Source: Loxodes magnus (taxonomy: Eukaryota > Ciliophora > Karyorelictea > Loxodida > Loxodidae). Taken from it: a stretch of 64,000 nucleotides of DNA. Both the position numbers and the translations under genes were made by a program. Position 1 is the stretch's first letter. Each line of letters starts with the position of its first letter. Shown here piece by piece: positions 12,190-23,402 of the stretch. The stretch is from contig CAMPDV010002334.1 of assembly GCA_946699065.1 (NCBI GenBank), forward strand, positions 1-64,000, read 5' to 3'. The notes below the pieces were generated by a model. The model ran no database searches, was not told the DNA's origin, and saw only the letters and a list, made by a program, of their open reading frames with translations.

Positions 12190-13260
12190 TAATATCTTTG
12201 GATTTAATAATATTCATTTAAATAATAGAAAAATTTACATTAAAAAGTCTAAGAAAAAGTATTTAGGATATTTTCAATTGATAAAAAATAAAAATTATAA
12301 TAAAGCTTTATATCCTTATTATTAGATCTCCCTTTTAAAAATTTAATTGAAAGCGTTATAAAAAATATTTTATTTCATAATACATAAATTATTTTAAAAA
12401 TGCTGTTAAATAAAAAAATAACTTACTCAAATATATTTAAGAAACATAAAAACGATATTCAATTATTATATGGTATTAACAATTAATCTAATATCAGATC
12501 AATTTAGATATATCCAGAAAATAAATATTTAATATATTCTTCAGGCTTAGAAGTTTGCTTAACAAAAATAACTGCTTTTCTAAAAAGTTAAATAATAAGG
12601 AGATAAATTCTATTTTTATAGATGAAGAAAATAAAGCACGTGAAGCCATATGAAAACGCCAACAAAAATATTTAATAAACAACACAAAAATAATAAAGAA
12701 AAAGTTTAAAAAATTTGATTTATTTTTCTTAAAGAAATCTTGCCAATATATCGATAAAACCAATAGAAAAAAGGACTTTTAGCATAAGAATAAATTGCTG
12801 GCTTTTAATCGAGCAGAGCATAGAAGCATCAATCATAAATTTAAATGGGACATGATTCTATAAAAAAATAAAGTTATAAATAATTTATTATTTCTTTAAG
12901 ATAAAAAATTATTAAGCAAATAATTTAGAAATATATTAGTGAAATTATTCAGAATTATATCTTTCATCTATAAATAAAGATTGATTATTATTATAATTCT
13001 TAAAAATAAAATTTAAGAAAATTGTTAATTATATTTATTTATAAAATAGAATATAACTTTTTATTCTAGGAGGAGTTATGATCATTTTTACATAATTTAG
13101 ATGAAAAATATAAAGATGTAGAGTTATTGCAAACTTATAAAATAAATGCAAATATAAATAATTTTTATCTAAAAATAGAAAAATAAACAAAAAAATTATA
13201 AAAGAATTTATAAACTTATATATCAAAAATAAAACATTTATTCAAATTTTAGAGTATAAT
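12190..13260 (+). pseudogene. Family B member at 12 kb, copy 1
   Basis: Unknown protein. In forward frames it shows DISRK (about 12506-12520) followed by an RSL motif, then IFIDEENK (about 12605-12630), then LKKSCQYI (about 12727-12752) followed by DFQHKNK, and later KQFRNILVKL (12910-12947). The first three recur in the same order in the minus-strand gene at 59.3-57.8 kb; the last and an LLSFL..LDE block recur at 2.6-2.8 kb. The upstream part is in another frame before about 12490 and the frame changes again near 13075, so this copy is broken. Copy 2 (46610-47660) differs mildly, for example FIEEE for FIDEE, and also carries indels. Confidence 0.45.
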
Positions 13261-14549
13261 CTTTGTATTAAATCTTTTATAAAGATAATTAAAATATTAT
13301 AAATGATATTTATATTTTATTTAGCATTTTGCATTTACTTTAAAATAAAAATATATGAAATTATTAAATTTAAATTTAAGAATTTAATTTAATCAGTATC
13401 TGGTTTTAGACTTGTATAGAGTTATTTCATCTTTCTAATTTAATATTTTAAGTTTATTTATTAACATCTTAGCCTAAATGAAAATAAATAAGTTAAATTA
13501 TTTAATAAAATAGATTAAATTTTAAATAAATAAGGGTAAGTAGAAGTTTATTCCTTTATAATATTCAGAATACTCAATTTTATCTATTGCTTAATATTTT
13601 ATATAAAATATTATTATTTACGTAATTCTATCGCTTAAAACACTCTAATTAAAACTTTGAACTTTTAACTTGTTGTCTAATGAACATAATGTCACTATAG
13701 CTTTTAAAATTTAAATTAATCTTAATTGTAATAATTAAAATAAATTCCTAATAATTAAAATTTACATCTAGCTTATGAAAAAATAAACATTTATAGTAAT
13801 TATTATAAAATATAAATGCGTCTATTTGCTCTCCATAAAGATATCTTTAAACTTAGTTTTTATTTAATTTTTTTAATCTAACAATGATATAAATTTTCTC
13901 TGCATTGATTAAGAAATAAATAAGAGGAAGATTAATATTTTGTTAAATGAATAACTTTTAAATAAACATTTAATAAATACTTTAAGCTTCTTAGTTTCTT
14001 TGTACTTACAAGAATATAAGATTAAGTTGCTTCATACTCTATTAAATCTTAATAAATATGTTTTAGAATGAAAATCAATAAAGATAGATTAAGTTTAAAC
14101 TAACAAAAAGGAAAAGTTTAAATTTGATTGAATTATAAATATTTTTTAAATAGACTCATGTTTCAATTATTTAATATTAGTCTTTTAGAATCTTTTAACA
14201 AATACAGTCTTTTTTATTTATATTTATGATAAAATAAAAATTTAGAGAAAACCAACTTCAGAACAAATAATTATATAAATCCTAGTTTATATAATTTATT
14301 AAAAATAAACTTTTAAAAAAATATTTTTCTCTAATATATTTAAAATAAGGTTGCTCATTATTATGTATATTAAAGCCAGTTAAGTAATCATTTTATCTTC
14401 ATTGACTTTTTGAAATATTTTTCTAGTTTGATAAGTTATTTGAGTTTATCTCTTTTTTAATTAAGTATCTTAATTTTAAGTTCCTAATATTTTAAAAATT
14501 TATAGTGCTTTTTTATTTAAATTTATAATAATTATTTAATTTAATTAAT
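13261..14549. other. AT-rich tract upstream of family A member 2
   Basis: Very AT-rich and well conserved against 47661-48956. It may hold the tail of the family B copy. I see no RNA gene, and no start or end can be fixed. Confidence 0.4.
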
Positions 14550-14616
14550 TTTCTAGTTTAAAACTTTTGCAATAACTACTGTATAAATTCGAGAAAATTA
14601 TTTAAAATTATAATAA
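14550..14616 (+). promoter_or_regulatory. Conserved upstream block of family A, member 2
   Basis: Contains TTTCTAGTTTAAAA, CAATAACTACTGTATAAATT and TTTAAAATTATAATAAA directly before the ATG at 14617. The first and last parts are near identical to the blocks before the other two members, on the opposite strand. It probably serves as promoter and leader; TATAAA lies about 35 bp before the ATG. Confidence 0.55.
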
Positions 14617-15711
14617 ATGAGATAGAAGTCGGATTTCTAAGCAAAATCCAGCAAGATTAAAGTAAATTTCTTCATGAATTTATCAGTAGCGTTCCTAGAT
14701 AAAATTCCTTAAACTTTTGCGAACTTTTAAAAATTTGGAAAGTTGCTTCAAGTTTCTAAGTCAGTGAGTTAGTGTAAGAGATGAAGGAAAGATTTATTAA
14801 GCTATAGATCAGTCGAAAAGAAATAAGAATAGTAAGTTTCTTATAAGTGCTCATTCACAGTTCCAGTTAGAATTTTCGTTTATTTTGGTTGAATAGAATA
14901 TAAATGAATGGTATCAAAATACAACCTTACTATCTGAGTAATACTCTCGAGGAAATTGTAAAATCATGAAGAAAGATCAAGAATAAAGATAAGCAAGGAA
15001 TTGATAAAAGAAATAACTAAAAGGATAGTAAAGAGCTAACCTTAAAGAAACAACCCAGCAAAAGTAGTAGTAATAATTTTTAGATTAGAGAAAACAGCAA
15101 GCCATAAGTGTAAAATCATCATTTTTTCTGCTAGTAAGCAAATTTTTAGAAAATATCAATCAAAAATGCTGAAAAATGAAGATAAATTCTATAAAATAAT
15201 AGAAGAATGCCCACTACTTATAATATAACACATATAAATTCTCTCTAAATAAATTATCAAAAATGATATGTAAAAAATTAGAAAAATACGAGGAGACAAT
15301 CGAAACTTATGGAAAGATTGGAATAGATTAAGATATTTAATTAGGTAAAAATAGATATTGCTTTTAGTAGCAATATAAAATCTTTCCAATAATAGAGCAA
15401 TGATTATTTTACAATATATGTAAAGTTTCAATTGTCTTATAAAATATTCTACTATTGCTCATAGAGCAATAGATCAGAATAACTTATTGCTATAAAATAA
15501 TATAGTACCCTAGTAACTTAGAAATAATTTTAAACAAAAAAGTAAAAATCCGTTATCTAGAAGCTATTTCTTAAGATTTAAAAATATATTAAGATAGATT
15601 TTTTAAATTTCAAGTTGAATGAAAAAAGAGACGAAGAATATCACCTCTTCAATAAGAATTATTTTCTGTATAGAAGAATTTGACTAAAGATTTAAAATAA
15701 AATGTAATTAA
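14617..15711 (+). pseudogene. Family A member 2, copy 1
   Basis: Unknown protein of about 365 codons, the only family A copy that keeps an ATG after the shared upstream block. Recognisable blocks are KCSFTVPVRIFVY, NGIKIQPYYL, LVSKFLENI, LSKMICKKLEKY, LWKDWNRL, QQLRNN.FKQ and a C-terminal EEFDQRFKIKCNQ. All have counterparts in the member at 22.5-21.5 kb. Aligning the two shows that the blocks lie in different frames here, with shifts near 14895, before 15140 and near 15307, so this copy is probably decayed. It also contains nested inverted repeats (15295-15472). The end is set at a TAA conserved between the paralogues, which is a guess in this code. Confidence 0.5.
15295..15472. repeat. Nested inverted repeats inside family A member 2
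   Basis: An outer 14-bp arm pair (15295-15308 and 15423-15436, one mismatch) encloses a 10-bp pair (15310-15319 and 15379-15388) and an inner 8-bp pair ATATTGCT/AGCAATAT (15355-15362 and 15369-15376). A separate perfect 9-bp hairpin CTATTGCTC-ATA-GAGCAATAG follows at 15452-15472. In copy 2 the outer arms are a perfect match. Confidence 0.7.
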
Positions 15712-18012
15712 ATTTTTAATTTTATACCTATAATTAAATATTTAAATTTAGATATTTAAAATTAAATTAATTTGAATAAATAAATTTGTTTATAGTTTTA
15801 TAAATGCTAGTGTTACATAATAATTATTAATTATCTTATCTCTTTAGTTCCTTTTGTAGTTATTTGGTCTAAATAGTTTTTATTTCTTAATTATTATAAA
15901 ATATTTTAATGAATTTTAGATATTTTATAGAAGCTGATAAGAGCTTGGTTCTAAAGTGTTATAAGTATGAAATTAATATTGATACTTGTGAAATATGAAA
16001 GCTTATAATTAATTATTAAATATTTTTACAAGTCTTTAAATCAGTTATTTCATTATGTCTAATACGTATACTACAAATTTTATTAACCTAAACATACAAA
16101 TATAGTTAGCTGCAAAAAGTATTAAAGAAAAATAGCTATAAATAAACTAATTTAAATTATCATAAATTAGTATTTCCTTTCTATTCAATTAGTAAGTCTT
16201 TATATTAACTACTTTATTTTCTTACTAATTATTTCCAAGTGCTTTATACATTTTATTACAATATGCTTTCTCAAAGTTGCCTTATCTTATAATTGTGATA
16301 TACCATTACTTTTCAATATTAGCAGCTTATATCTATTTATAGCCATTATTTCTTTTATAAACATAATAGAAATTCATTTTCTAAAATCTAGTTTTGCTTC
16401 ATTTATTTCTAGATTAATTATCATTGAAAAAGAGAAATTTAGTATTTTACAACCCTTTTCTATGTGAGAAAATAAGTTTATCTTAATAAATTTAGTTATA
16501 GATTTATTTAAAATATCAAAGATTAAATTTAATAGCTAATACGAACCTTTATTAGCTATTATTTTTATAATCAATCCTTACATTCTTATTTTCTTCTATC
16601 TGCTTGCCTTTCTTACCAAATTAAAAATTTAGATATGATTAATAAATAAAACTTAATATAATAGTTTTAAATTATTAGCTAGATATAAACTTAATGCTTT
16701 AATACATTTTAATAATACTACTTTTTTATTCTAATTTTAGTTATATTGCTGCTATATTTTAAGTATTTCATGAATTACTAATATTATAATAATTGAAATT
16801 TGTTTCTTAATTTCTTAATTTTGAATTAAAACTATTTTAGAAGTTTAGGTTCTTTGTTCTTAATTAAATTTCTAAATTAAAATGGATTTGAAATAAGAAA
16901 ATATTTAATATATTTGTATTAATTATTTAATTTTTAAATGTTTTATAAATTAAAAGAGTATAAATGTTAATAGTTTATTTTATAATTTTTATATAAAATT
17001 ATATCTAAAATAAATATTATTTCCTATTTAATTTTGAGAAATAAACATTAATTTTTAAATAATTGTTTAATTATAGACTTTAAAGTTTAAGCAATAGCTT
17101 TAATTATTTATTTTAATTAATTGAAAGAAATAAAATAATTTAGATTATTAGATATATTTTATCTCTATATTTTAAATTAAGTTATTTAGTTCATATTCTT
17201 TAACTTTATTTACAATTAAGTAACTCTTTAAACATAAGTTTATATCTCTTTCAGGATTATATTTTACCTCATTTATTTAATTAACAAAATCTAAATCAAA
17301 TTTACTATAAATCAGCAAAAGAGATGAAGGGAGTATGATGCTTTTTTGATTGTGATAATATAAATATTAAATTGAAAGTAGCAGATATAAGTTATAAAGA
17401 TAGTAATAAATAAAGATTTGCTAAAAGTTTAGCTTGGCAATGTAATAATATATGAAATTGATTAATTATAATTAAATAAATATTTAGAATTCTAACTAAA
17501 TGTATAAATGAGGAATCTAATTTAATAAATTAACTATTAATTCTTTTTATGGTACTTTTAACTTAAATTGTTTAGTCGTTAACAAAAATCAAATTTACTC
17601 TAGTCTTTCATAATTTGCTACTAAATTTAAAAATTATACTTTTATCTATCTTAATTATTTAGAAATTATTATTTTAAATTCCAAATAGTTTATTTTTAAA
17701 ATTATCTTCTTTCATATTTCTTAAAAAAGGAAAGCAAAAAGTAAAATTATTTGAAGATAATCAAAAAGAATCTTGATGTAGAGTTAAAGAAATAATTTAG
17801 GTAATTCTTAAGTTATTCTTACGTTTATTTGGTTGCATACATATAGAATCATTATATATAGTTATTTTCTAAAACACATAAATAAGAACTCTAATAAAAT
17901 TTCTTAGATTGTATTAAAGCATTAATAAATTATCTCCTTTAAATAAATCTAAATCATCAAACATTAATGTAATTATCAAGTTTTTAAGCTAATTAAAAGT
18001 ATATTTATATAA
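15712..18012. other. AT-rich tract upstream of the tRNA cluster
   Basis: About 2.3 kb of very AT-rich sequence, almost identical to 50126-52425. I see no gene in it. Near-identity of the copies gives no information on constraint. Confidence 0.5.
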
Positions 18013-18093
18013 GACACTATGGCCGAGTGGTTAAGGCGACAGACTTGAAATCTGTTGGGTTCTCCCGCGCAGGTTCAAATCCTGCTGGTGTCG
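18013..18093 (+). tRNA. tRNA-Ser (UGA)
   Basis: Acceptor arms GACACTA and TGGTGTC pair over 7 bp with discriminator G. The anticodon stem ACAGA/TCTGT carries loop CTTGAAA, giving anticodon TGA, which reads UCA. A long variable arm (GGGTTCTCCC) is typical of serine tRNAs, and the T arm holds GGTTCAAAT. No intron and no encoded CCA. A TTTTTT run right after the gene fits a polymerase III terminator. The copy at 52426 has the same sequence. Confidence 0.97.
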
Positions 18094-18153
18094 TTTTTTA
18101 GTAGCATTTTTGATTTAAATATATTTATAGAAGCGAAATGTTATAGTATAAGT

Positions 18154-18226
18154 GCCCTTGTAGCCTAATGGATAAGGCGCTTCCCTCCTAAGGAAGAGAT
18201 TGCGGGTTCAAGTCCCGTCAAGGGTG
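18154..18226 (+). tRNA. tRNA-Arg (CCU)
   Basis: Acceptor GCCCTTG pairs with CAAGGGT (last pair G-T), discriminator G. The anticodon stem CTTCC/GGAAG carries loop CTCCTAA, anticodon CCT, reading AGG. The T arm is GCGGG-TTCAAGT-CCCGT. A TTTTT run follows. It lies 60 bp after tRNA-Ser on the same strand. Confidence 0.96.
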
Positions 18227-18246
18227 TTTTTAATAAAAGTATCTTA

Positions 18247-18276
18247 TTAAGAATGATTAAGATATATCATTCTTAA
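18247..18276. terminator. 11-bp hairpin after tRNA-Arg
   Basis: Perfect inverted repeat TTAAGAATGAT / ATCATTCTTAA with an 8-base loop, starting 20 bp after tRNA-Arg; copy 2 has it at 52660-52689. Polymerase III does not need a hairpin to stop, so a terminator role is only a guess. Confidence 0.3.
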
Positions 18277-18931
18277 TCACTATAATTAACACTTTTCTTT
18301 ACTATATTAATTGATAACTACCAAAAAAAATTGATATTATAAAATAATAAGAAATGAAAAATAAGTATAAGACACACTATTTTTTAAGATAATAAACTAT
18401 TTTAAGTTTATAAGAATTTCCTTTTGATGCAAATTAAGAATGGGAAAAATAATACGTTACGTAATAGTTTAGTATAAAATTATTCAGCAAATGTATTAAA
18501 ACTTCCTGCTTATTAAATATATTGTTCATGTTAGTTTTTTATTATCTATCTTAATTAAATAAAAGTAATTTTAAAGCTAAGTAAAATTATTTTCTTATGC
18601 TTCTTGAATTCTATAAGGTTAGGTATAAATTTGCTCTAAAAGTTAAGAAATAGCGATTTATTAATTTAAAATTTTATAAAGAGTGTTAATCAAGTTTAAT
18701 CTGATATATCATTGAGTATAATTTTGAGTATTTGCAGTGATCAAGCTATTCTCATTTTTATTATCCAAAAAGATATAAAATACATTTATATATTTATTTA
18801 TTTATTTTTGTTGAGATTTTTTAATTTAAAAAGTTAAATGAATGATTTAGATATGATTAATGTAAATGAATTAATTACTTAGTATTTATAAGAAAAAATA
18901 TAGAAAATATTAAAATAAATAATATCAAAAT
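18277..18931. other. AT-rich spacer between tRNA-Arg and tRNA-His
   Basis: About 650 bp with no recognisable gene. Confidence 0.5.
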
Positions 18932-19003
18932 GTCGGTGCAGAGACTTGAACTCCGGTTTCGACGGCCACAACGTCGTGCCCTAACCACCTAGACTACACC
19001 GAC
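18932..19003 (-). tRNA. tRNA-His (GUG)
   Basis: On the minus strand the 7-bp acceptor GTCGGTG/CACCGAC, anticodon stem CGACG/CGTCG with loop TTGTGGC (anticodon GTG), and T arm CGGAG-TTCAAGT-CTCTG fold into a standard cloverleaf of 72 nt. A TTTT run follows its 3' end. The same 72-nt gene occurs four times in the window, twice per unit, always on the minus strand. Confidence 0.97.
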
Positions 19004-21466
19004 TTATTATTTAATATCAGAAGCAATATTTAAATTAGCTTTTAAGCTAAGTCTTTTCCCCCTTTATTAGCAAGGTAGGTAAAATAAAATGAATATTTTT
19101 TCCATGAATAGATAGTAATTAATTATAAATAGTACAGTGATAAATGTATTAAATAAAAATTTGATGCAGTATTATGATAGAAACTAGGACCAAGATTAAA
19201 TCAAAGTCAGAAGCTCACTTAATATTAAACAATTACTTATATAATTTTCTTTGTTAAAAGATATAATTAAAAGCTTAAGTCCCTTTACACTTAAGATCAT
19301 AAATTAACTTAACTTGATAAATCTACACCATTTTAGCGGATTTTCTATTTAAGTTTAAGTTCTCTTTAATGTATAAATTTTGCTTATTATGATTAATTTC
19401 TTTAATATTAATCTTAAAGCTTTCAGTTTATGAAGCTAAAGATAGTAATAATTTTTGCTTCATTAATTAACTTAAATTTATTTCTTTTATTTTAATTTTT
19501 AAAGTTTATAATGCAGCAAGATCTATTTTATAGCCAATTTTTGAAAGACTGGAAATATTTGGATTTTATATTTTTAAGTTAAATAAAAAATTAGTTAATT
19601 AATAATTCTAATTAATTAAATAATTAAGCAATAAAGGGAAAAATATAAAAATTTTCAACTTTAAATTAGAATTGAATATCATTTTATTTTTAGTTTGAGT
19701 CATTAAGACAGAAATTTTTAAATAAAAAGTTGCCTTGAAAGATAAAAATTATATTTAAAAGAATTTAAATTGACTTGATAAAACTTTTACAAGCAGTTAT
19801 ATATCCTAAGTTGTAAATTAGATTGAAATGTAAGATTAAAGTTAGAATGTAAATTTATCAAGTAGATATTCAATAAAAATTAATTTTCTTTCTCCTCTTG
19901 TTATTTCTTAATATTTTACTCGATTTCAGATTTAAAAAATTAGAATTAATTTAATTTGACTAAACATTAATTCTTAATTAATAAATTAAATGTAAATTTA
20001 AAAATTACTATTTTATACTTTTTTATCTGTTAATATTCACATTGCTATCTCATTTTTCTTTTAAGTTGTAAGAATATTAAAAAATAGTTTCGTAAATGGT
20101 TCATATAACTCTTTTATAAGTAATATTATTTGAATTTCTATAATAATCCTTTTTCTTGTCTTAACTCAAAGAAATTACAAAAGGAAAGAGTAAAAATGGT
20201 AAATGGTTTTTTCTGATTTAATGATTTATAAGGTAAAAGATTGGTAAGGACTGGTTTAAAGGGAATTTGAATATATGAATAAATAATTTAGACTAAAGAT
20301 TATACTAAATAAATGGTAATGAATTGAATAAATTGAATCCTTTACTATTTATATAATAAATATGATTTTGAAGTTTGGTAATTACATTTATATGTATATA
20401 TATTGATGGTTATAAAAAATAGTGTTAAAAATAAATAAATTTCTATATATAATATAGTAAAAAGATATAAAATTGATTTATAGAAATAACTAATATAAAA
20501 ATAAAAAAATCAGATATAATTATTAAAATATAAAATAAATCCTTATTATACAAATAATTTTTAATTTATAAATTCTATATTTTATATAAATTATTTTCTA
20601 TATCTAAAATTAATTAAATATATTTTTGAAATAAGATAATTATTATTTTATAAAAGATCTTATTTAGATTATCTATAATCTAAATATTAGTATATTAAAT
20701 AGTTAAAAATTATAAAGTTAAATATAATTTAAATCTCTAAGTTTAATATTAGTGATTATTAATTTATTATAGCCTATAAAACTATGAAGCTTATATTTGA
20801 TCTAAAGAATATTAAATAATAAAATTAATTTTAATATTATTAAGTATAAGATAAATCATTACTTTTAGTATTAACTCAATCTAATTATTAAATATCAATT
20901 ATTTATTAAGTTAGTTTTTATATTCAAAATTATACTTCCATTAGAGGGTATATCTAAGTGAGTATGTTCATTAGTAATTTAGCAAAATAATATTAGTTTC
21001 TAATTTCCTAAATATCTATCTAAGCATTCTAATTATAAAGGCATTTGGCTTACTATTCTAATATAATTATTTAAAGTTAAAAATCATATTTTATAATTAT
21101 ACTTAAAGCTATAAAGAGTAAATAGATTAGTCAAGCTTTAATTCATTATTTTACTAAAAGTAAATAATTAATGATACTTAAATCATTTAACTCTTTACTA
21201 ATTATTGTTATATAACTATTTTTTAAATAAATGGAAACAGAACATTTATTATATAAAAGTAGGATATTAAAACTATCAAAAATATAAAAAAGAATAAAAA
21301 ATCAAAACTAACAAATAAATTAAATTAAAAGTTATTAACATTTTTAAATTCAATACTTACATTCAAAAATATTCAATTAGATATATCTTTAATAAGATAT
21401 AAATCAACTTAACCATTTAAATTTAACTTAATAATACAATATTATATTTAACTATGAACATTTATT
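19004..21466. other. Extremely AT-rich tract
   Basis: About 2.4 kb with almost no G or C over 20.4-21.4 kb. I see no gene. From about 19.9 kb it is essentially identical to copy 2. Confidence 0.5.
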
Positions 21467-22551
21467 TTAACTACATTTAAATTACAAATCTTTCCCAAAT
21501 TCTTTATAGATTAGAATATTCTAAGAATCAATGTTCTATTAGATTCAATTCTTTTAAATCAAAATTTATTTCACTTTTAAGTTATTCTATCACTAATGCT
21601 TCTAAGCAACTAATCTTTACTTGAACCTATTATTTCTAAGTTACTAGAATACTATTCAACAATTATTTTGTGATAATATTTATTCTTATTTATTGCCCTA
21701 TAACCAATAGTAAGCAATCGTTTGATTAAAATAAATTTTGCAGAATAGTGCAAAATAATCAGTATTCCGTTAATGGAAAAATTTATTTTCGATATTTTTT
21801 ATTTTAAGCAATATCTATATTGATATCATTAAATATTTCAAACTATTCCATTTTTTCCATAAGCTTTCGATAGCTTCTTTGCATTTTTCTATTTTTTTAC
21901 ATATCATTTTTGATAATTAAAGATAATTCATAATAATCTTATTATGAGCAGTAACCAGTATTCTATTATTTTATAGAAGCTAAGTTAATCCTTCATATTT
22001 TTATTTTATATTTTCTACAAATTTACTTACAAGTAGAAAATAGACTAATCCTGCTGATGATACAATTTAATTGCATTGTATTTCTATAGTCATGATATTA
22101 CTAATATTCCTTTGCCATATTGGTAATGTCAGCATTACTATATTATCTTTTCAATAACTTCTTTTCCCGACTTTTAAATGTTTTTTTATTTGGTATTTTT
22201 TAAGGATTTATTTTGTGTTGCAAGAGTAAAACTCTATAATAATGATGAATTTTGATTGCATTCCCTAATGTTCTATTCAGTCGTAAATAAACGAAAATTC
22301 TAGCTTGAGCTGCAAAAGAGCACTTAATAGTGACTTGAGCATATTTATCATTATCAGACGATTTGTAGTCAAATAACTTTTCCTTTATCTAAAATATAAA
22401 TTCACTATTGAACTACTAAAATTGGCTTCCCAGATTTTAAAATGCTAGGAAGCAATTAAGGAATATTTTTAAGTAATTTTGCTAACAAATTTAAAAAAGT
22501 AAACTACTTTTAGCATGTTAAGCTTTGCTTTGGTTTCCAACCTCTACTTGT
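21467..22551 (-). pseudogene. Family A member 3, copy 1
   Basis: Unknown protein on the minus strand after the shared upstream block. Blocks in order are QHAKSS, FLAFQNLGSQ, LFDYKSSDNDKYAQV, KCSFAAQARIFVYLRLNR, NAIKIHHYY, LLVSKFVENIKQKY, LSKMICKKIEKC, SLWKKWNSLKYLM, QQLRNNRFKQ and a C-terminal KEFGKDLQFKCSQ. These align with the member at 14617 and gave the reference frame for it. The position of its ATG holds AAC instead, so this copy may be untranslated or start elsewhere. No membrane segment or known domain is recognisable. Copy 2 (55880-56961) shows many substitutions, several changing amino acids, although the flanks are nearly identical. Confidence 0.5.
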
Positions 22552-22619
22552 TTTATTATAATTTTAAAGCATTTTTTCTAATTTATACAGTTTGTATTGT
22601 AAAAATATTAAACTAGAAA
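22552..22619 (-). promoter_or_regulatory. Conserved upstream block of family A, member 3
   Basis: Minus-strand TTTCTAGTTTAA, CTGTATAAATT and TTTAAAATTATAATAAA in the same order and spacing as before the other family A members. Confidence 0.5.
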
Positions 22620-23402
22620 CTTAATTAAATTAAATAACAATCATAATTTAAAAGAAAAAGTACTGTAAATCTTAGAGTATTGTAAGTTAATATTAGACAC
22701 TTAAAAATAAATAGATATTAGCTTATACTCAAATAGCTTAAATTAATTAAATTATTATTTATCCTTTCTTTATGGTTGAACTTGTGATACTCGGCACACT
22801 TTAAAATATGCTATAAACTGCGTTTAATATAAACAGACTAAACTTAAACTGTTTTAAAATATATTAGAGAAATAAGTTTTTAAAAAGATTATATTAATTA
22901 ATTATATAATTTAGATATCTACATTTATATATTTTTAGCTAGGTTTCTCATAATTTTTATTGTTAGCATTAATTTAAATAGAAGAGACAGGTTAGTTTAA
23001 AATGTCCATAGAGGATTATAATTACTTAATTAATAATTAATTATGAATCTACTATAGACTATCATTTATCATAAAGTCAGATAAAAGATTTTACTATTTG
23101 TTCATTTTAAATAAATCTTTCATTATAAATACTCAGTCTAAAGTATTTGTATAGCTTTAGAAAGTATAAAATGTCTTATCATAATTATCTTATTAGATGA
23201 AAATGCTTTTAATATATATTAAAAACTATATATAAAATTTCAATAATTTTATGAGATATTCACTCTTTTTCTTCAATCAATATAAAAAACTAAATAATTA
23301 CAATATTAAAATAAAATATAATTGAGTAATGATATAATAGAAATGCATATATTAAATAAATAAAATATATAACTTTTTAGATAATTAATTATTATAATTA
23401 TA
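22620..23402. other. AT-rich spacer between family A and family B genes
   Basis: No confident gene. A minus-strand frame of about 70 codons beginning MKDLFKMNKQQNLLSD (seen best in copy 2, 57300-57518) is protein-like, but several differences between copies change residues and no homologue is known to me. Confidence 0.35.

Noticed and set aside
12494-12763. 89-codon minus-strand frame, also at 46898-47167
   Set aside because: It is antisense to the DISRK/FIDEE/LKKSCQ region of the family B member, which has a paralogue in the matching sense frame.
15189-15431. 80-codon minus-strand frame
   Set aside because: Antisense to family A member 2 and overlapping its inverted repeats; no support.
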